Of a stretch of 64,000 nucleotides of DNA, positions 1 to 9,177 are shown in pieces. The notes under the pieces are model-generated. The model did not search any database, had not been told where the DNA came from, and was given only the letters and a program-made list of their open reading frames with translations. How positions within the stretch are numbered: the stretch's first letter is position 1; each line of letters begins with the position of its first letter. Source of the DNA: Pseudomonas putida (GTDB lineage: Bacteria > Pseudomonadota > Gammaproteobacteria > Pseudomonadales > Pseudomonadaceae). The position numbers and the translations under genes are program-made. The DNA lies in contig NZ_MNAH01000008.1 in the NCBI RefSeq assembly GCF_001976065.1, forward strand, positions 153,563 to 217,562, in the 5' to 3' direction.

Positions 1-282
1 GGCATAACCCAGGCTTTCAAGTTCGCTGCGCAGTTCCGGGAAGTTGTAGATCGCGCCATTGAAGGCCAGGGACAGCCCCAATTGGTTGTCGATCATCGGC
101 TGCGCCGAACCGTCCGACAAGTCCATGATTTTCAGGCGGCGATGGCCCAGGGCAATCGGCCCCTGGCTGTGAAAACCCCAGGCGTCGGGGCCTCGAGGTG
201 CCAGGTGATGGGTGATCCGCTCAATGGCTGCAAGGTCTGCAGGTTGATTGTCAAAACGTAACTCGCCAGCTAATCCGCACAT
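1..282 (-). CDS. asnO: N-acetylglutaminylglutamine amidotransferase (asparagine synthase-like), 5' part only
   Basis: This is the first 94 codons of a gene that continues past the left edge. The product starts MCGLAGEL, so after removal of Met the Cys is the N-terminal nucleophile of a class II glutamine amidotransferase. The residues APRGPDAWG, ALGHRRLKIMDLS and AFNGAIYNF are the substrate-binding motifs of asparagine-synthase-type glutaminase domains. I recognise the N-terminus as the Pseudomonas enzyme that amidates N-acetylglutaminylglutamine (NAGGN), a dipeptide osmoprotectant, in the cytoplasm. The ATG follows an AGGAA-type ribosome binding site. The ammonia-ligase domain is outside the window, so a general asparagine synthase cannot be fully excluded. 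The gene is divergent from the large NEL gene. Confidence 0.8.
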   Translation of the reverse strand, partial: MCGLAGELRFDNQPADLAAIERITHHLAPRGPDAWGFHSQGPIALGHRRLKIMDLSDGSAQPMIDNQLGLSLAFNGAIYNFPELRSELESLGYA

Positions 283-576
283 AAATTCCTTACCGGTTTT
301 TCCGTTGGGGAGGGGTAATCGATACCGCCAAAACGGCGGGTACTCAGAAACTGACCCGCCTCGGTAGTGGGAGTTTTAGAACAATCGGTTATAAGCAGTC
401 GTTTGGCGGCGCACGTCCGTGGTGCACAAGCTTGCATTGCCGTGGTGGTAATTATTGCTGGGATGCATAGGAGAAGCTGTTGTGACACCGCCCGCTTCGT
501 TCCGGTTTTCGAATTATCAATTGCCCGTCGAGCTTCATAAACTGAGTGTCTCCCCATGCAATAAGGATATTGCCCC
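283..576. promoter_or_regulatory. divergent intergenic region between the amidotransferase and NEL genes
   Basis: These 294 bases without a gene separate two divergently transcribed genes and should hold both promoters. A ribosome binding site, AAGGAT, lies nine bases before the ATG at 577. I see no clear terminator or repeat. I could not assign convincing -35/-10 pairs. Confidence 0.4.
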
Positions 577-3500
577 ATGCTAATCAAAACACTTGAGGAC
601 GCCCCCGAGGCCGCGTCCATGACCCCAGCACAACGTCTGGAGGCTTTGCTGGAGCACGCCGGCGATCTGGACAAGGCTGACGTCTTGCAAGCGTCCATTC
701 CAAAGTGGTTGTCCGATGCGGACCTGAAAGTGGTGCAGGCGCTGAAAACTGCGTTCGAGCAGTCGTTTCTCACTCAAGGCAAAGTCACGACGGCACTTGA
801 ACAGCTCAAGCCACTGGACGAGTTCTGCAAAGAGCAGCTGACCAGCGGCCTCAAGGCCAAATGGAAGATTGATGTCGACGTCGAGCGCGACACCCTGCAA
901 ATCGCAAAAAAAGCCTACGCATCAACAGGGCTGTTCCCGGTCGGTTATTTGGCTGAAGACAACACCCTTTCTCGCAGCCTGCTCCAGGCGGCCATGGAAA
1001 ATTTCACCCTCGCAGAGGCCGGGAGCGGCGGCGGCCTGACGGGCGCGGTGATTCGAATCGATACAAAGCCGCCATCAGGTGATGAAGTCACTGCTGGCGA
1101 ATTCGCAACGCTGTGTCGAGAGCTTGATCTTGGTGCCAACTATCAACGCCACATTATTGAAACCCTGGCGTTACCGGCCAAGCCTGCAGGCGGTGCGCCC
1201 GTCGATGATCAGGCTGGCATCGCGGATATCCGGCGCCTGAAGGCGCTGGATATGCAAGTCGCACTGCATATGGCCTATCTGAAAAAGGACATCACCCACG
1301 CCGTTTACACCATGCTGCTGAGCGTGCTCGAACAGGATGTCCCGGCGGCTCAAACAAGGGATGCGCTGCTTGCTGGCGCCCCGGTGCTGTGGCAAGGCCT
1401 GTCGATTCATGACGCCTGCATTTGTGGAGTCCTGGTGTTCAGCAAGGTCTCCATCGATACCGACACGAAAGCCGGGTGCGTGGTCTACATGCCGAACGAA
1501 CCTCGTCGACCGCTGTATGAATACGCCTCGCTGGAGGAGTTCCGGACCTACCTCACCCTCAAGCTGCAAAGTACAAGCTACAGGAAGTTTTTCGTCCGGC
1601 AGTACCTGCATGGCCACGACAAGACCGGGTTTTTTTCCCGGTTTGACAACGGCAGGGCCTTGGGAACGCTCAAGGCCCTTCCTGCCGATACGTGCCTTGC
1701 CGATTTTTTCTTCAGTTCGTTTGTCAGCAAGACCCAGGAAGACGCACGGATCCTTGTTGTGCCGACCGAAGACGTGGATGAACAACAACGGGAAAAAACC
1801 CTTCGGGTGTTGCAGGACGGAGGTCTTCTGCTAATGAATGCCGCCTCGTTTTTCGTCCCGCTGATTGGCCAGATGATGTTGGCGGCGGCTGTGGTCGATA
1901 TTGCCAGCGAGGTGTTCGAAGGGGTGCTGGATTGGACTCGCGGTGAGCGAACGCAGGCGTTGTCCCATTTGCTGAACGTCGTGGAAAACCTCGCGCAGAT
2001 AGCGGCGTTTGCGGCGGGCAGCAAAATAATCTCGACAGCCGTGAGCAAGGGCGTGAAAGAGCAGGCGGCATTCTTCGACGGTTTCGAGGCCGTCACCGGA
2101 ACGGATGGCAAGGCAAGGCTATGGAAGCCGGACCTCGAACCCTATAAGCACACCACGACGCTGCCAGCAGATGTACAACCTGATTCGCAAGGGATCTACC
2201 GGCACGCCGGACACACTTCGATCGTCGTGGATGGAGCACCCTATAGAGTGACCCGCAACGCGGCGGACACGGCATGGATCATCAATCACCCGGTGCGAAG
2301 TGACGCATTCCGGCCGGCCGTCGAGCGGAACTTGCAAGGTGGCTGGCGGCATGTTTATGAGCACGTCCACGAATGGCGCGAAGGGGGATATGCGTTGGGG
2401 CGCACGGATCAGCGCTTGAGTGATCTGGGCAGCGACCTGGATGCGATTGCCGAAATCACTGCGATGACCCCTGACAAATTGCACCGTTTGCATGAAAGCA
2501 ACCTCAAGTTGCCGCAGCGGTTGAATGACTGTGTCGAGCGTTTCAGGATCGACCGGCGCATTACCGCGATGGTTGCTTCGCTGGAGCAGGGAGAGATCGC
2601 AAACACGGCTTTCATCCAGGAACAACTGCATACGTTACCAAGGCTGGCCGGTTGGCCGCAGGAGCGTTTCATCGAAGTGCTCGACGAGAGCGACCTGGTC
2701 GTGTCCCGCTTCCCCGAAACAGCCCCATACGACGATGATGTCAACAGCGTGCCGGTTTGGCAGACGCAATTGAACTCGGGACAATTGCTCGATACCGTCA
2801 TCGATGGTCTCTATCCGGAAGAAGTCGAGGGCATTGTCGGTACCACGACAACTGAGTCGCGATCGCAGTTGTTGGCCAAGAAGATCGCAACCAGTCTCAA
2901 GGGCAATCGTCAGCCGTTGTTTGAATGGCTCTATAAAACCTGGAACTCAAGCGCTACCGGTGACGTCGCGACACTGCGCGAACACGCCGCTGACCTGCCC
3001 GTGCGCGTGTGCCAGGAGTTGCTGGACAACGCTTCGGGTCGGGATCGAAGCTTTCTGCGCGAGCGCAAGATCCCGGGGGTGGATCTCGCCCGGCAGGTCA
3101 GTGAGGCGCAGGCCAGGATCAGGCAGGACCGTGCACTCACGGGGCTGCACCTGCCGACACTGGCCAATGCCGACACCGACAAACTGATGCTCGGTTTGAT
3201 GGATCGAGTGCAAGGCTGGAATGACGACTTTCGACTCGAAGTACGCCAGGGGTCAGTAACAAGCACCTTGCTCGACAGCGTGGGCGACGCTGCTGCGCAG
3301 TCGCTCGCTGTGATCGTCAAGCTGCCCACCCGCTATCAGGTCACAAACGACGGCGGCAATGTGACTTTCACTCATACGAGCCAATCGCTGCTTGAGTCAA
3401 TACTGGATGCATTGCCTGCTTCCGATCGTTCCCGCATGGGCTTCACCGGCAGCGATACGCTCGACGTCCCGACACTTCGGTCTCGTCTGTCGAGGGCCGC

Positions 3501-5400
3501 CACGGGTGACCCCGCGCATACCGGGCGGGTGCTACGGGGCGAACGCACTGAAACAGCGGCGTACCTGTACGCCTGTGTCCAGGCGAGTCCTCCCGCTGCC
3601 AGCGCCTATCCCTCGGGCTTGATGCGTAAAGTCAAAAAGCTGTATCCGATGTTTACGAATGCCCAGGTGTCGGCGTTTCTCGATGGGGCCGGCAGTACGC
3701 CGATGCAGCGGGCGAATCGAGTCAAGGTGCTGGGTCAGCGACTGAAGACACTGCGCGGGGTGCTGGACGCCTGGTGCAGCGACGAGGTGCAGATGAGGAA
3801 GTTGCCGGGGGTGCTTAACGACATCCGTGTCAGCCGTCGTCAGGTGGCCAGGACCCTCGAAAACTGCTGGCGCCGGATAACGCCTGTGGGGTGGCCGCAA
3901 CATCAGCCCTTCACTTCGCTCACGCTGACGCGCAACCCGGTGGGCCAGTTACCGACCCTGACCGAGGAGGATGTCGCCCATGTGCGCAGCCTTTCGATCA
4001 TGGACATGCAGGCCGGTGATGAACTCGCGTATTTCCTCAAACCGTTCAAAGGCCTTGTCAGCCTGGAGCTGGACCGCAATCAACTCACACGATTGCCTGA
4101 AGTGCTGTCGCACATGCCCGACCTTGAGCACCTGAGGCTGGACGGCAATCAGATAGCGCTGACCGAGCACACGCTGAAAAAACTCGCCGGCATGCGCAAT
4201 TTGCGCACCTTGGGGCTCAGTGGCAATCGGTTGGGGGCCACGATCGACGTCAGCAAGATGCTGCATCTGCAAGCCCTGTTCCTGGGCGATACCCACGCAA
4301 CGGAATTGCCCGTCGGGCTGGCGCACTTGCCGTATCTGGATTTCGTCGACCTGAGGGGCAACGAGATTCGTGAGTTGCCTGCCTGGCTGCTCCAGGTCCC
4401 TCGACGACTTGCCCAGACGATCAACCTGCGCAACAACCCGATATCCGAGGCGAGCCGTGCGAAGCTGGAAATCTTCCGTGACAACACGGGGATCGGGATG
4501 GGGCTGCTGGACACCAGAACCGAAGTGTTCAACGAGCAGAAGGCGCGAGACCTGTGGATGTCGAACCCGGTGGAAGAAACCTATGCCCTTCGTAACCAGG
4601 CATGGCTGGCGTTGAAGAACGAACCGGGTTCGAAGGGTTTTTTTGAGTTGCTGGCAGAGTTGGGAAGCTCGGGGGACAGCCGCTTTGTCCACGAAGACAT
4701 GACGCGGCGGGTGTGGAGTGTCATTGACTCGACCCGGACAGACCCTGCATTGCGCGATCAATTGCTGGCGATGGCGGTGAAAGCCAACTGCGCCGACTCT
4801 GCGGCGACAATCTTCAGTAATCTTGAAGTGGCCGTGGATATCGACACGGTGGTTCGCCAGTCGGTCAATGCCCATGATCAGGCCGCTCGGTTGTTGAAAC
4901 TTGCGCGACGTTTGTTCCGCCTGGATTACCTCGCCAGGTTCGCCCGGGAGAAAGTCCGGGCCAATCCCAAGCTCGACCCCGTGGAAGTGGAATTGGCCTA
5001 TCGCACCGGCCTGGCCGATCGGCTCGAACTGGTAGGTCAACCCCGGCATATGCGCTATGCATCACTCAGCGGCGTAACAGCCAAGGACCTGGACGATGCC
5101 TGCAACGACGTCCTCACCGCCGAAATGTCCCCCGAACTATTGACTTACGTGCGAGGCCGTACGTTTTGGAGTGACTTTTTGCGCCAGCATCATGGCAAAC
5201 AGTTCACCGACCTGGCTGCACCATTTCAAGAGCGTATGCAGACCGCCTTTGAAAGTGAGGAAGCGTTTGGCGCGGACTATCGCACCACGGTCGACGGCAT
5301 CGCCGCTGAAATGAAGGTGGCTGAGAGCGATTTGTTGAAGCGCCTGACCGAGGCCGCCATGAAAGCCGACGAGTTAAAGGCCTGCTTTGCGCTGGACTGA
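577..5400 (+). CDS. very large LRR protein with C-terminal NEL-type E3 ubiquitin ligase domain
   Basis: The product is 1607 aa. Residues of roughly 1-1100 match the large alpha-helical N-terminal architecture (DUF6543/dermonecrotic-toxin-like) I associate with Pseudomonas NEL proteins; this part of the call is from memory. A hydrophobic stretch lies around residues 415-480. Residues of about 1135-1292 form leucine-rich repeats, for example LVSLELDRNQLTRLP and NLRTLGLSGNRL. The remainder is a NEL (novel E3 ligase) domain as in IpaH and SspH, with the catalytic motif Cys-X-Asp at Cys1405-Ala-Asp1407 in KANCADSA. NEL enzymes transfer ubiquitin to host proteins, so the product is probably a secreted effector or toxin acting in eukaryotic cells. 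No secretion signal or chaperone gene is visible beside it. The ATG has an AAGGAT site nine bases upstream. The gene converges on mnmC. Confidence 0.8.
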   Translation: MLIKTLEDAPEAASMTPAQRLEALLEHAGDLDKADVLQASIPKWLSDADLKVVQALKTAFEQSFLTQGKVTTALEQLKPLDEFCKEQLTSGLKAKWKIDVDVERDTLQIAKKAYASTGLFPVGYLAEDNTLSRSLLQAAMENFTLAEAGSGGGLTGAVIRIDTKPPSGDEVTAGEFATLCRELDLGANYQRHIIETLALPAKPAGGAPVDDQAGIADIRRLKALDMQVALHMAYLKKDITHAVYTMLLSVLEQDVPAAQTRDALLAGAPVLWQGLSIHDACICGVLVFSKVSIDTDTKAGCVVYMPNEPRRPLYEYASLEEFRTYLTLKLQSTSYRKFFVRQYLHGHDKTGFFSRFDNGRALGTLKALPADTCLADFFFSSFVSKTQEDARILVVPTEDVDEQQREKTLRVLQDGGLLLMNAASFFVPLIGQMMLAAAVVDIASEVFEGVLDWTRGERTQALSHLLNVVENLAQIAAFAAGSKIISTAVSKGVKEQAAFFDGFEAVTGTDGKARLWKPDLEPYKHTTTLPADVQPDSQGIYRHAGHTSIVVDGAPYRVTRNAADTAWIINHPVRSDAFRPAVERNLQGGWRHVYEHVHEWREGGYALGRTDQRLSDLGSDLDAIAEITAMTPDKLHRLHESNLKLPQRLNDCVERFRIDRRITAMVASLEQGEIANTAFIQEQLHTLPRLAGWPQERFIEVLDESDLVVSRFPETAPYDDDVNSVPVWQTQLNSGQLLDTVIDGLYPEEVEGIVGTTTTESRSQLLAKKIATSLKGNRQPLFEWLYKTWNSSATGDVATLREHAADLPVRVCQELLDNASGRDRSFLRERKIPGVDLARQVSEAQARIRQDRALTGLHLPTLANADTDKLMLGLMDRVQGWNDDFRLEVRQGSVTSTLLDSVGDAAAQSLAVIVKLPTRYQVTNDGGNVTFTHTSQSLLESILDALPASDRSRMGFTGSDTLDVPTLRSRLSRAATGDPAHTGRVLRGERTETAAYLYACVQASPPAASAYPSGLMRKVKKLYPMFTNAQVSAFLDGAGSTPMQRANRVKVLGQRLKTLRGVLDAWCSDEVQMRKLPGVLNDIRVSRRQVARTLENCWRRITPVGWPQHQPFTSLTLTRNPVGQLPTLTEEDVAHVRSLSIMDMQAGDELAYFLKPFKGLVSLELDRNQLTRLPEVLSHMPDLEHLRLDGNQIALTEHTLKKLAGMRNLRTLGLSGNRLGATIDVSKMLHLQALFLGDTHATELPVGLAHLPYLDFVDLRGNEIRELPAWLLQVPRRLAQTINLRNNPISEASRAKLEIFRDNTGIGMGLLDTRTEVFNEQKARDLWMSNPVEETYALRNQAWLALKNEPGSKGFFELLAELGSSGDSRFVHEDMTRRVWSVIDSTRTDPALRDQLLAMAVKANCADSAATIFSNLEVAVDIDTVVRQSVNAHDQAARLLKLARRLFRLDYLARFAREKVRANPKLDPVEVELAYRTGLADRLELVGQPRHMRYASLSGVTAKDLDDACNDVLTAEMSPELLTYVRGRTFWSDFLRQHHGKQFTDLAAPFQERMQTAFESEEAFGADYRTTVDGIAAEMKVAESDLLKRLTEAAMKADELKACFALD

Positions 5401-5405
5401 CCCCG

Positions 5406-7388
5406 TCAGGCCTTGCCGCGTATCAAGCGACGCAAGGCGAAGCGATTTGGATGACAGGCCTCGGCCACGGCCCTGGGCAGCGGCAGCGGTTCGTCATCCA
5501 GCCAGGCGGCGATCAGTTCGCCTGACAACGGCGCAGTGATCAGCCCTCGCGAACCGTGGCCGCTGTTGACGTACAAGCCATCCAGCCAAGGGCAAGGGAT
5601 GTCCGGGACTTGCCGGGCATCCTTGCTCAATGCGACGTAGTTGTCGGTGAACGCCTGGCTGTCGGCCAATGGGCCGACAATCGGCAAGTAATCCGGGCTG
5701 GTGCAGCGAAACGCTGCGCGGCCTTCCAGTTCGTTTGCGTGCAACGAGTCGGCTCCGAGCCGAGCGACCAGATCCAGCGAGATCTCTTCGAGCATCTGCA
5801 AGTTGCCGAGGTGTTCGGCAGTGGTCGGGGTCAGGTCGTCGTTGTTGAAATCGAAACTCGCCCCCAGGGTATGTTCACCCAGGCGTGCCGGCGCGACGTA
5901 GCCTTCGGCGCACACCACGGTACTCAGCGCCTGGCTTGCAGGGGTTTGGGGCAGGCGGGTGATTTGTCCGCGAATGCGCTTGAGCGGCAACCCGCTGCTG
6001 TAGGTGAATCGCTTGATCTCGGCGGCGCCGGCCAGCACCACGGTGGGGGCTTGGGCAAGTAACCTGTCGCCATCCCAGGCTTGCCAGTCTCCGTCCACGC
6101 GGCGCAATTCCAGCACATCGTGATGGGTCAGCAGTTCAATGTTCGATTGCCCGGCCTGCCATTGGCACAGAGCGGGTGGATGCACCCAGCCGCCTTCGGG
6201 GTAAAACAGGCCCCCCGCTGGCAACGCGATACCGGCGCGAGCCTCGGCTTGCACTTGATCGAGGCTGTGCAGCAAGCCTTCGGGAAACGCCGCCGCCAAT
6301 TGCGCTTGCCGCTCGGCTTCCTTGGCGTTGAAGGCCAATTGCAAGACTCCGCAATCGTCCCAGTCGACGCCCCGTTGCAGATGCTCAAGCAAGCGCCGGG
6401 TGTAGCCGAAGCCACTGACGATCAATTGCGACAACGCCGTGCCGTGCGCGGAAAGCTTGAGGTACAGCACGCCCTGGGGATTGCCCGAGGCTTCCTGCGC
6501 CAGCGCATGGTGACGCTCCAGCAGACTCACCTGCCAACCGCGCGCAGCCAGGCTCGCGGCCGTCGCACAACCGGCCAGCCCGGCGCCGATCACCAGCGCG
6601 CGACGTTCGCCGGTGGGCGGTGTCGGGCGCGCAAACCAGGGTTTCGCCACCGCGGGTGTCGGGCCTTCTGCCGGCCAGCCGAGAAACGTGCCGCGCAGGA
6701 TTTCCCATTTGTGGCCGATGCCTGGCGTACGTTTCATCTTGAAGCCCGCGGCATTGAGCAGCCGGCGCACCCAACCGGTACTGGTGAAGGTGCTGATGGT
6801 CGAACCGGGTGCCGCCAGGCGGGCGAGTTCGGCAAACAATTGGGCGGTCCACATGTCGGGGTTTTTCGCCGGGGCGAAGCCGTCGAGAAACCAGGCGTCG
6901 ATCTGCGCGTCCAGTTGCGGTAATTGCTCCAGGGCATCGCCGATCAGCAAGGTGAGCGTGACGCGGCCGTTATCCAGGACCAGGCGCTGGAAACCTTGGT
7001 GGATCGCCTGGTATTGCGCCAGCAGTTGATCAGCGAACGGCTTGAGTTCCGGCCACAAGGCCAGCGCCCGTTGCAGGTCGGCCAGGCTCAGCGGGTATTT
7101 CTCGACGCTGACGAAATGCAGGCGCGCACCGGCCAAAGCGTGCTGCTCGAACAACTGCCAGGCGCAGAGAAAATTCAACCCGGTGCCGAAGCCGGTTTCG
7201 CCAATCACCAGTCGCCCGCCCACCGGCAACGCGGCAAAACGTTCACGCAAAGCGTTCTGTTCGAGGAACACGTAGCGGGTTTCATCCAGCCCCGACAGGT
7301 CGGAAAAGTACACATCGTCGAACACCCGCGAGCGCGGGAGGCCTTGGTCGTCCCAGTCGATCTGGGCGTGGGGCAGTACAGGTTTCAT
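5406..7388 (-). CDS. mnmC: bifunctional tRNA mnm5s2U34 methyltransferase / FAD-dependent cmnm5s2U34 oxidoreductase
   Basis: MnmC carries out the last two steps of 5-methylaminomethyl-2-thiouridine formation at the wobble base U34 of several tRNAs. The FAD-dependent C-terminal half removes the carboxymethyl group from cmnm5U and the N-terminal half methylates nm5U with S-adenosylmethionine. The sequence shows an N-terminal SAM-binding motif (GETGFGTGLNFL) and the FLDGFAPAKNPDMW motif of the methyltransferase. These are followed by a dinucleotide-binding fold, VIGAGLAGCATAASLAARG, that opens the oxidoreductase domain. The length, 660 aa, is normal. I chose the ATG at 7388 (MKPVLPHAQ), where the family normally starts; a GTG at 7415 is in frame but unsupported. 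The gene is divergent from pap and ends five bases from the NEL stop. Confidence 0.95.
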   Translation of the reverse strand: MKPVLPHAQIDWDDQGLPRSRVFDDVYFSDLSGLDETRYVFLEQNALRERFAALPVGGRLVIGETGFGTGLNFLCAWQLFEQHALAGARLHFVSVEKYPLSLADLQRALALWPELKPFADQLLAQYQAIHQGFQRLVLDNGRVTLTLLIGDALEQLPQLDAQIDAWFLDGFAPAKNPDMWTAQLFAELARLAAPGSTISTFTSTGWVRRLLNAAGFKMKRTPGIGHKWEILRGTFLGWPAEGPTPAVAKPWFARPTPPTGERRALVIGAGLAGCATAASLAARGWQVSLLERHHALAQEASGNPQGVLYLKLSAHGTALSQLIVSGFGYTRRLLEHLQRGVDWDDCGVLQLAFNAKEAERQAQLAAAFPEGLLHSLDQVQAEARAGIALPAGGLFYPEGGWVHPPALCQWQAGQSNIELLTHHDVLELRRVDGDWQAWDGDRLLAQAPTVVLAGAAEIKRFTYSSGLPLKRIRGQITRLPQTPASQALSTVVCAEGYVAPARLGEHTLGASFDFNNDDLTPTTAEHLGNLQMLEEISLDLVARLGADSLHANELEGRAAFRCTSPDYLPIVGPLADSQAFTDNYVALSKDARQVPDIPCPWLDGLYVNSGHGSRGLITAPLSGELIAAWLDDEPLPLPRAVAEACHPNRFALRRLIRGKA

Positions 7389-7548
7389 GGCAGGCTCGGT
7401 CACGGCAAGGCGCACATTCTATCCGATCGCGGGTGGGGTGCTTGATCCATGGCAAGGCCGGCAACGCCGCCAGCGATGAAAATGGGATTTCTCCCCCGCA
7501 GGAGAGGTCAATCCACTAGTCTTGCTCACATCTGCCAGGGAGCTGCCC

Positions 7549-9072
7549 ATGTTCGAATCCGCCGAAATCGATCACGCCATCGACAAAGAAACCTACGACG
7601 CCGAGGTCCCGGCCCTGCGTGAAGCCTTGCTCGAAGCGCAATTCGAGCTGCGCCAGCAGAGCCGCTTTCCGGTGATCATTCTGATCAATGGCATCGAAGG
7701 CGCCGGCAAGGGTGAGACGGTCAAGCTGCTCAACGAGTGGATGGACCCGCGCCTGATCGAGGTCCGCACCTTCGATCAGCAAACCGATGAAGAGCTGGCG
7801 CGGCCACCGGCCTGGCGCTATTGGCGGATGCTCCCGGCCAGGGGCCGCATGGGCGTGTTTTTCGGCAACTGGTACAGCCAGATGCTGCAGGCTCGGGTCC
7901 ATGGCGTGATCAAGGACCCAAGGTTCGATCAAAGTATCAACGCCGCCGAACGCCTGGAAAAAATGCTGTGCGACGAAGGCGCGCTGATCTTCAAGTTCTG
8001 GTTCCACTTGTCCAAGAAACAAATGAAGGCACGCCTCAAGGCCTTGGCCGATGACCCGCTCCACAGCTGGCGCATCAGCCCGCTGGACTGGCAGCAATCC
8101 GAAACCTACGACCGCTTTGTGAAATACGGTGAACGCGTCTTGCGTCGCACCAGCCGCGACTATGCGCCCTGGCATGTGATCGCCGGCATGGATGCGCATT
8201 ATCGCAGCCTGGTGGTGGGGAAAATTCTGCTCGAAGGCCTGCAAAACGCCCTGAGACGACCGAAAATCCACCCGGAAAAAGTCAACGCCGCCCCCGTATT
8301 CCCAAGCGTCGATCAATTGAACCTGCTGGATAGCCTCGACCTCACCTCGAATCTGGCCAAAAACGATTATGAAGAGCAACTGATTACCGAACAGGCAAGG
8401 TTTTCCGGGTTGATGCGCGACAAACGCATGCGCCGCCACGCGCTGGTGGCGGTGTTCGAAGGCAATGACGCGGCGGGCAAGGGCGGGGCGATTCGCCGGG
8501 TTGCCGCGGCGTTGGACCCGCGCCAATACAACATCGTGCCGATTGCCGCGCCCACCGAGGAGGAGCGGGCACAGCCGTACCTTTGGCGTTTTTGGCGGCA
8601 TATTCCCGCACGGGGCAAATTCACCGTGTTCGACCGCTCCTGGTACGGGCGGGTGCTGGTGGAGCGTATCGAAGGATTTTGCACCCCGGCGGACTGGCTG
8701 CGCGCCTACAGCGAAATCAACGATTTTGAGGAACAGCTCAGCGATGCCGGGGTGATCGTGGTCAAGTTCTGGCTGGCCATCGATAAGCAGACGCAGCTGG
8801 AACGCTTCCAGGAACGCGAAAACATCCCGTTCAAACGCTTCAAGATCACCGAGGACGATTGGCGCAACCGCGACAAGTGGGAGGACTATCGCACCGCCGT
8901 CGGTGACATGGTTGACCGCACCAGCACGGAGATCTCGCCCTGGACACTGGTTGAGGCCAATGACAAGCGCTGGGCGCGGGTCAAGGTCTTGCGCACCATC
9001 AATCGCGCAGTGGAAGAAGCGTTCGAACAGTCGGACAAGGGCAAAGGCAAGGGCAAGGGCAGGGGCAAGTAG
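7549..9072 (+). CDS. pap: polyphosphate:AMP phosphotransferase (two-domain PPK2 family)
   Basis: This enzyme transfers phosphate from inorganic polyphosphate to AMP, making ADP. It carries two PPK2 domains in tandem, each with a Walker A loop: GIEGAGKGETVK near residue 48 and GNDAAGKGGAIR near residue 305. The duplicated structure and the length, 507 aa, are typical of class II PPK2 (PAP) enzymes in Pseudomonas. The C-terminus is a low-complexity Gly/Lys/Arg tail (KGKGKGKGRGK) that is basic and probably disordered. The ATG at 7549 follows an AGGGAG ribosome binding site; an in-frame start 27 bases upstream lacks one. It stands alone between mnmC (divergent) and a thiolase gene. Confidence 0.92.
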   Translation: MFESAEIDHAIDKETYDAEVPALREALLEAQFELRQQSRFPVIILINGIEGAGKGETVKLLNEWMDPRLIEVRTFDQQTDEELARPPAWRYWRMLPARGRMGVFFGNWYSQMLQARVHGVIKDPRFDQSINAAERLEKMLCDEGALIFKFWFHLSKKQMKARLKALADDPLHSWRISPLDWQQSETYDRFVKYGERVLRRTSRDYAPWHVIAGMDAHYRSLVVGKILLEGLQNALRRPKIHPEKVNAAPVFPSVDQLNLLDSLDLTSNLAKNDYEEQLITEQARFSGLMRDKRMRRHALVAVFEGNDAAGKGGAIRRVAAALDPRQYNIVPIAAPTEEERAQPYLWRFWRHIPARGKFTVFDRSWYGRVLVERIEGFCTPADWLRAYSEINDFEEQLSDAGVIVVKFWLAIDKQTQLERFQERENIPFKRFKITEDDWRNRDKWEDYRTAVGDMVDRTSTEISPWTLVEANDKRWARVKVLRTINRAVEEAFEQSDKGKGKGKGRGK

Positions 9073-9177
9073 TCAGGCGATGGTTGCGCATACGCGGGGT
9101 GAATGATTGTCGCGGTCGGTTATTGGGTGGGCTTATGCTCGGTTCACTTTCAACCGACAACAACAATGAGGTATGCC

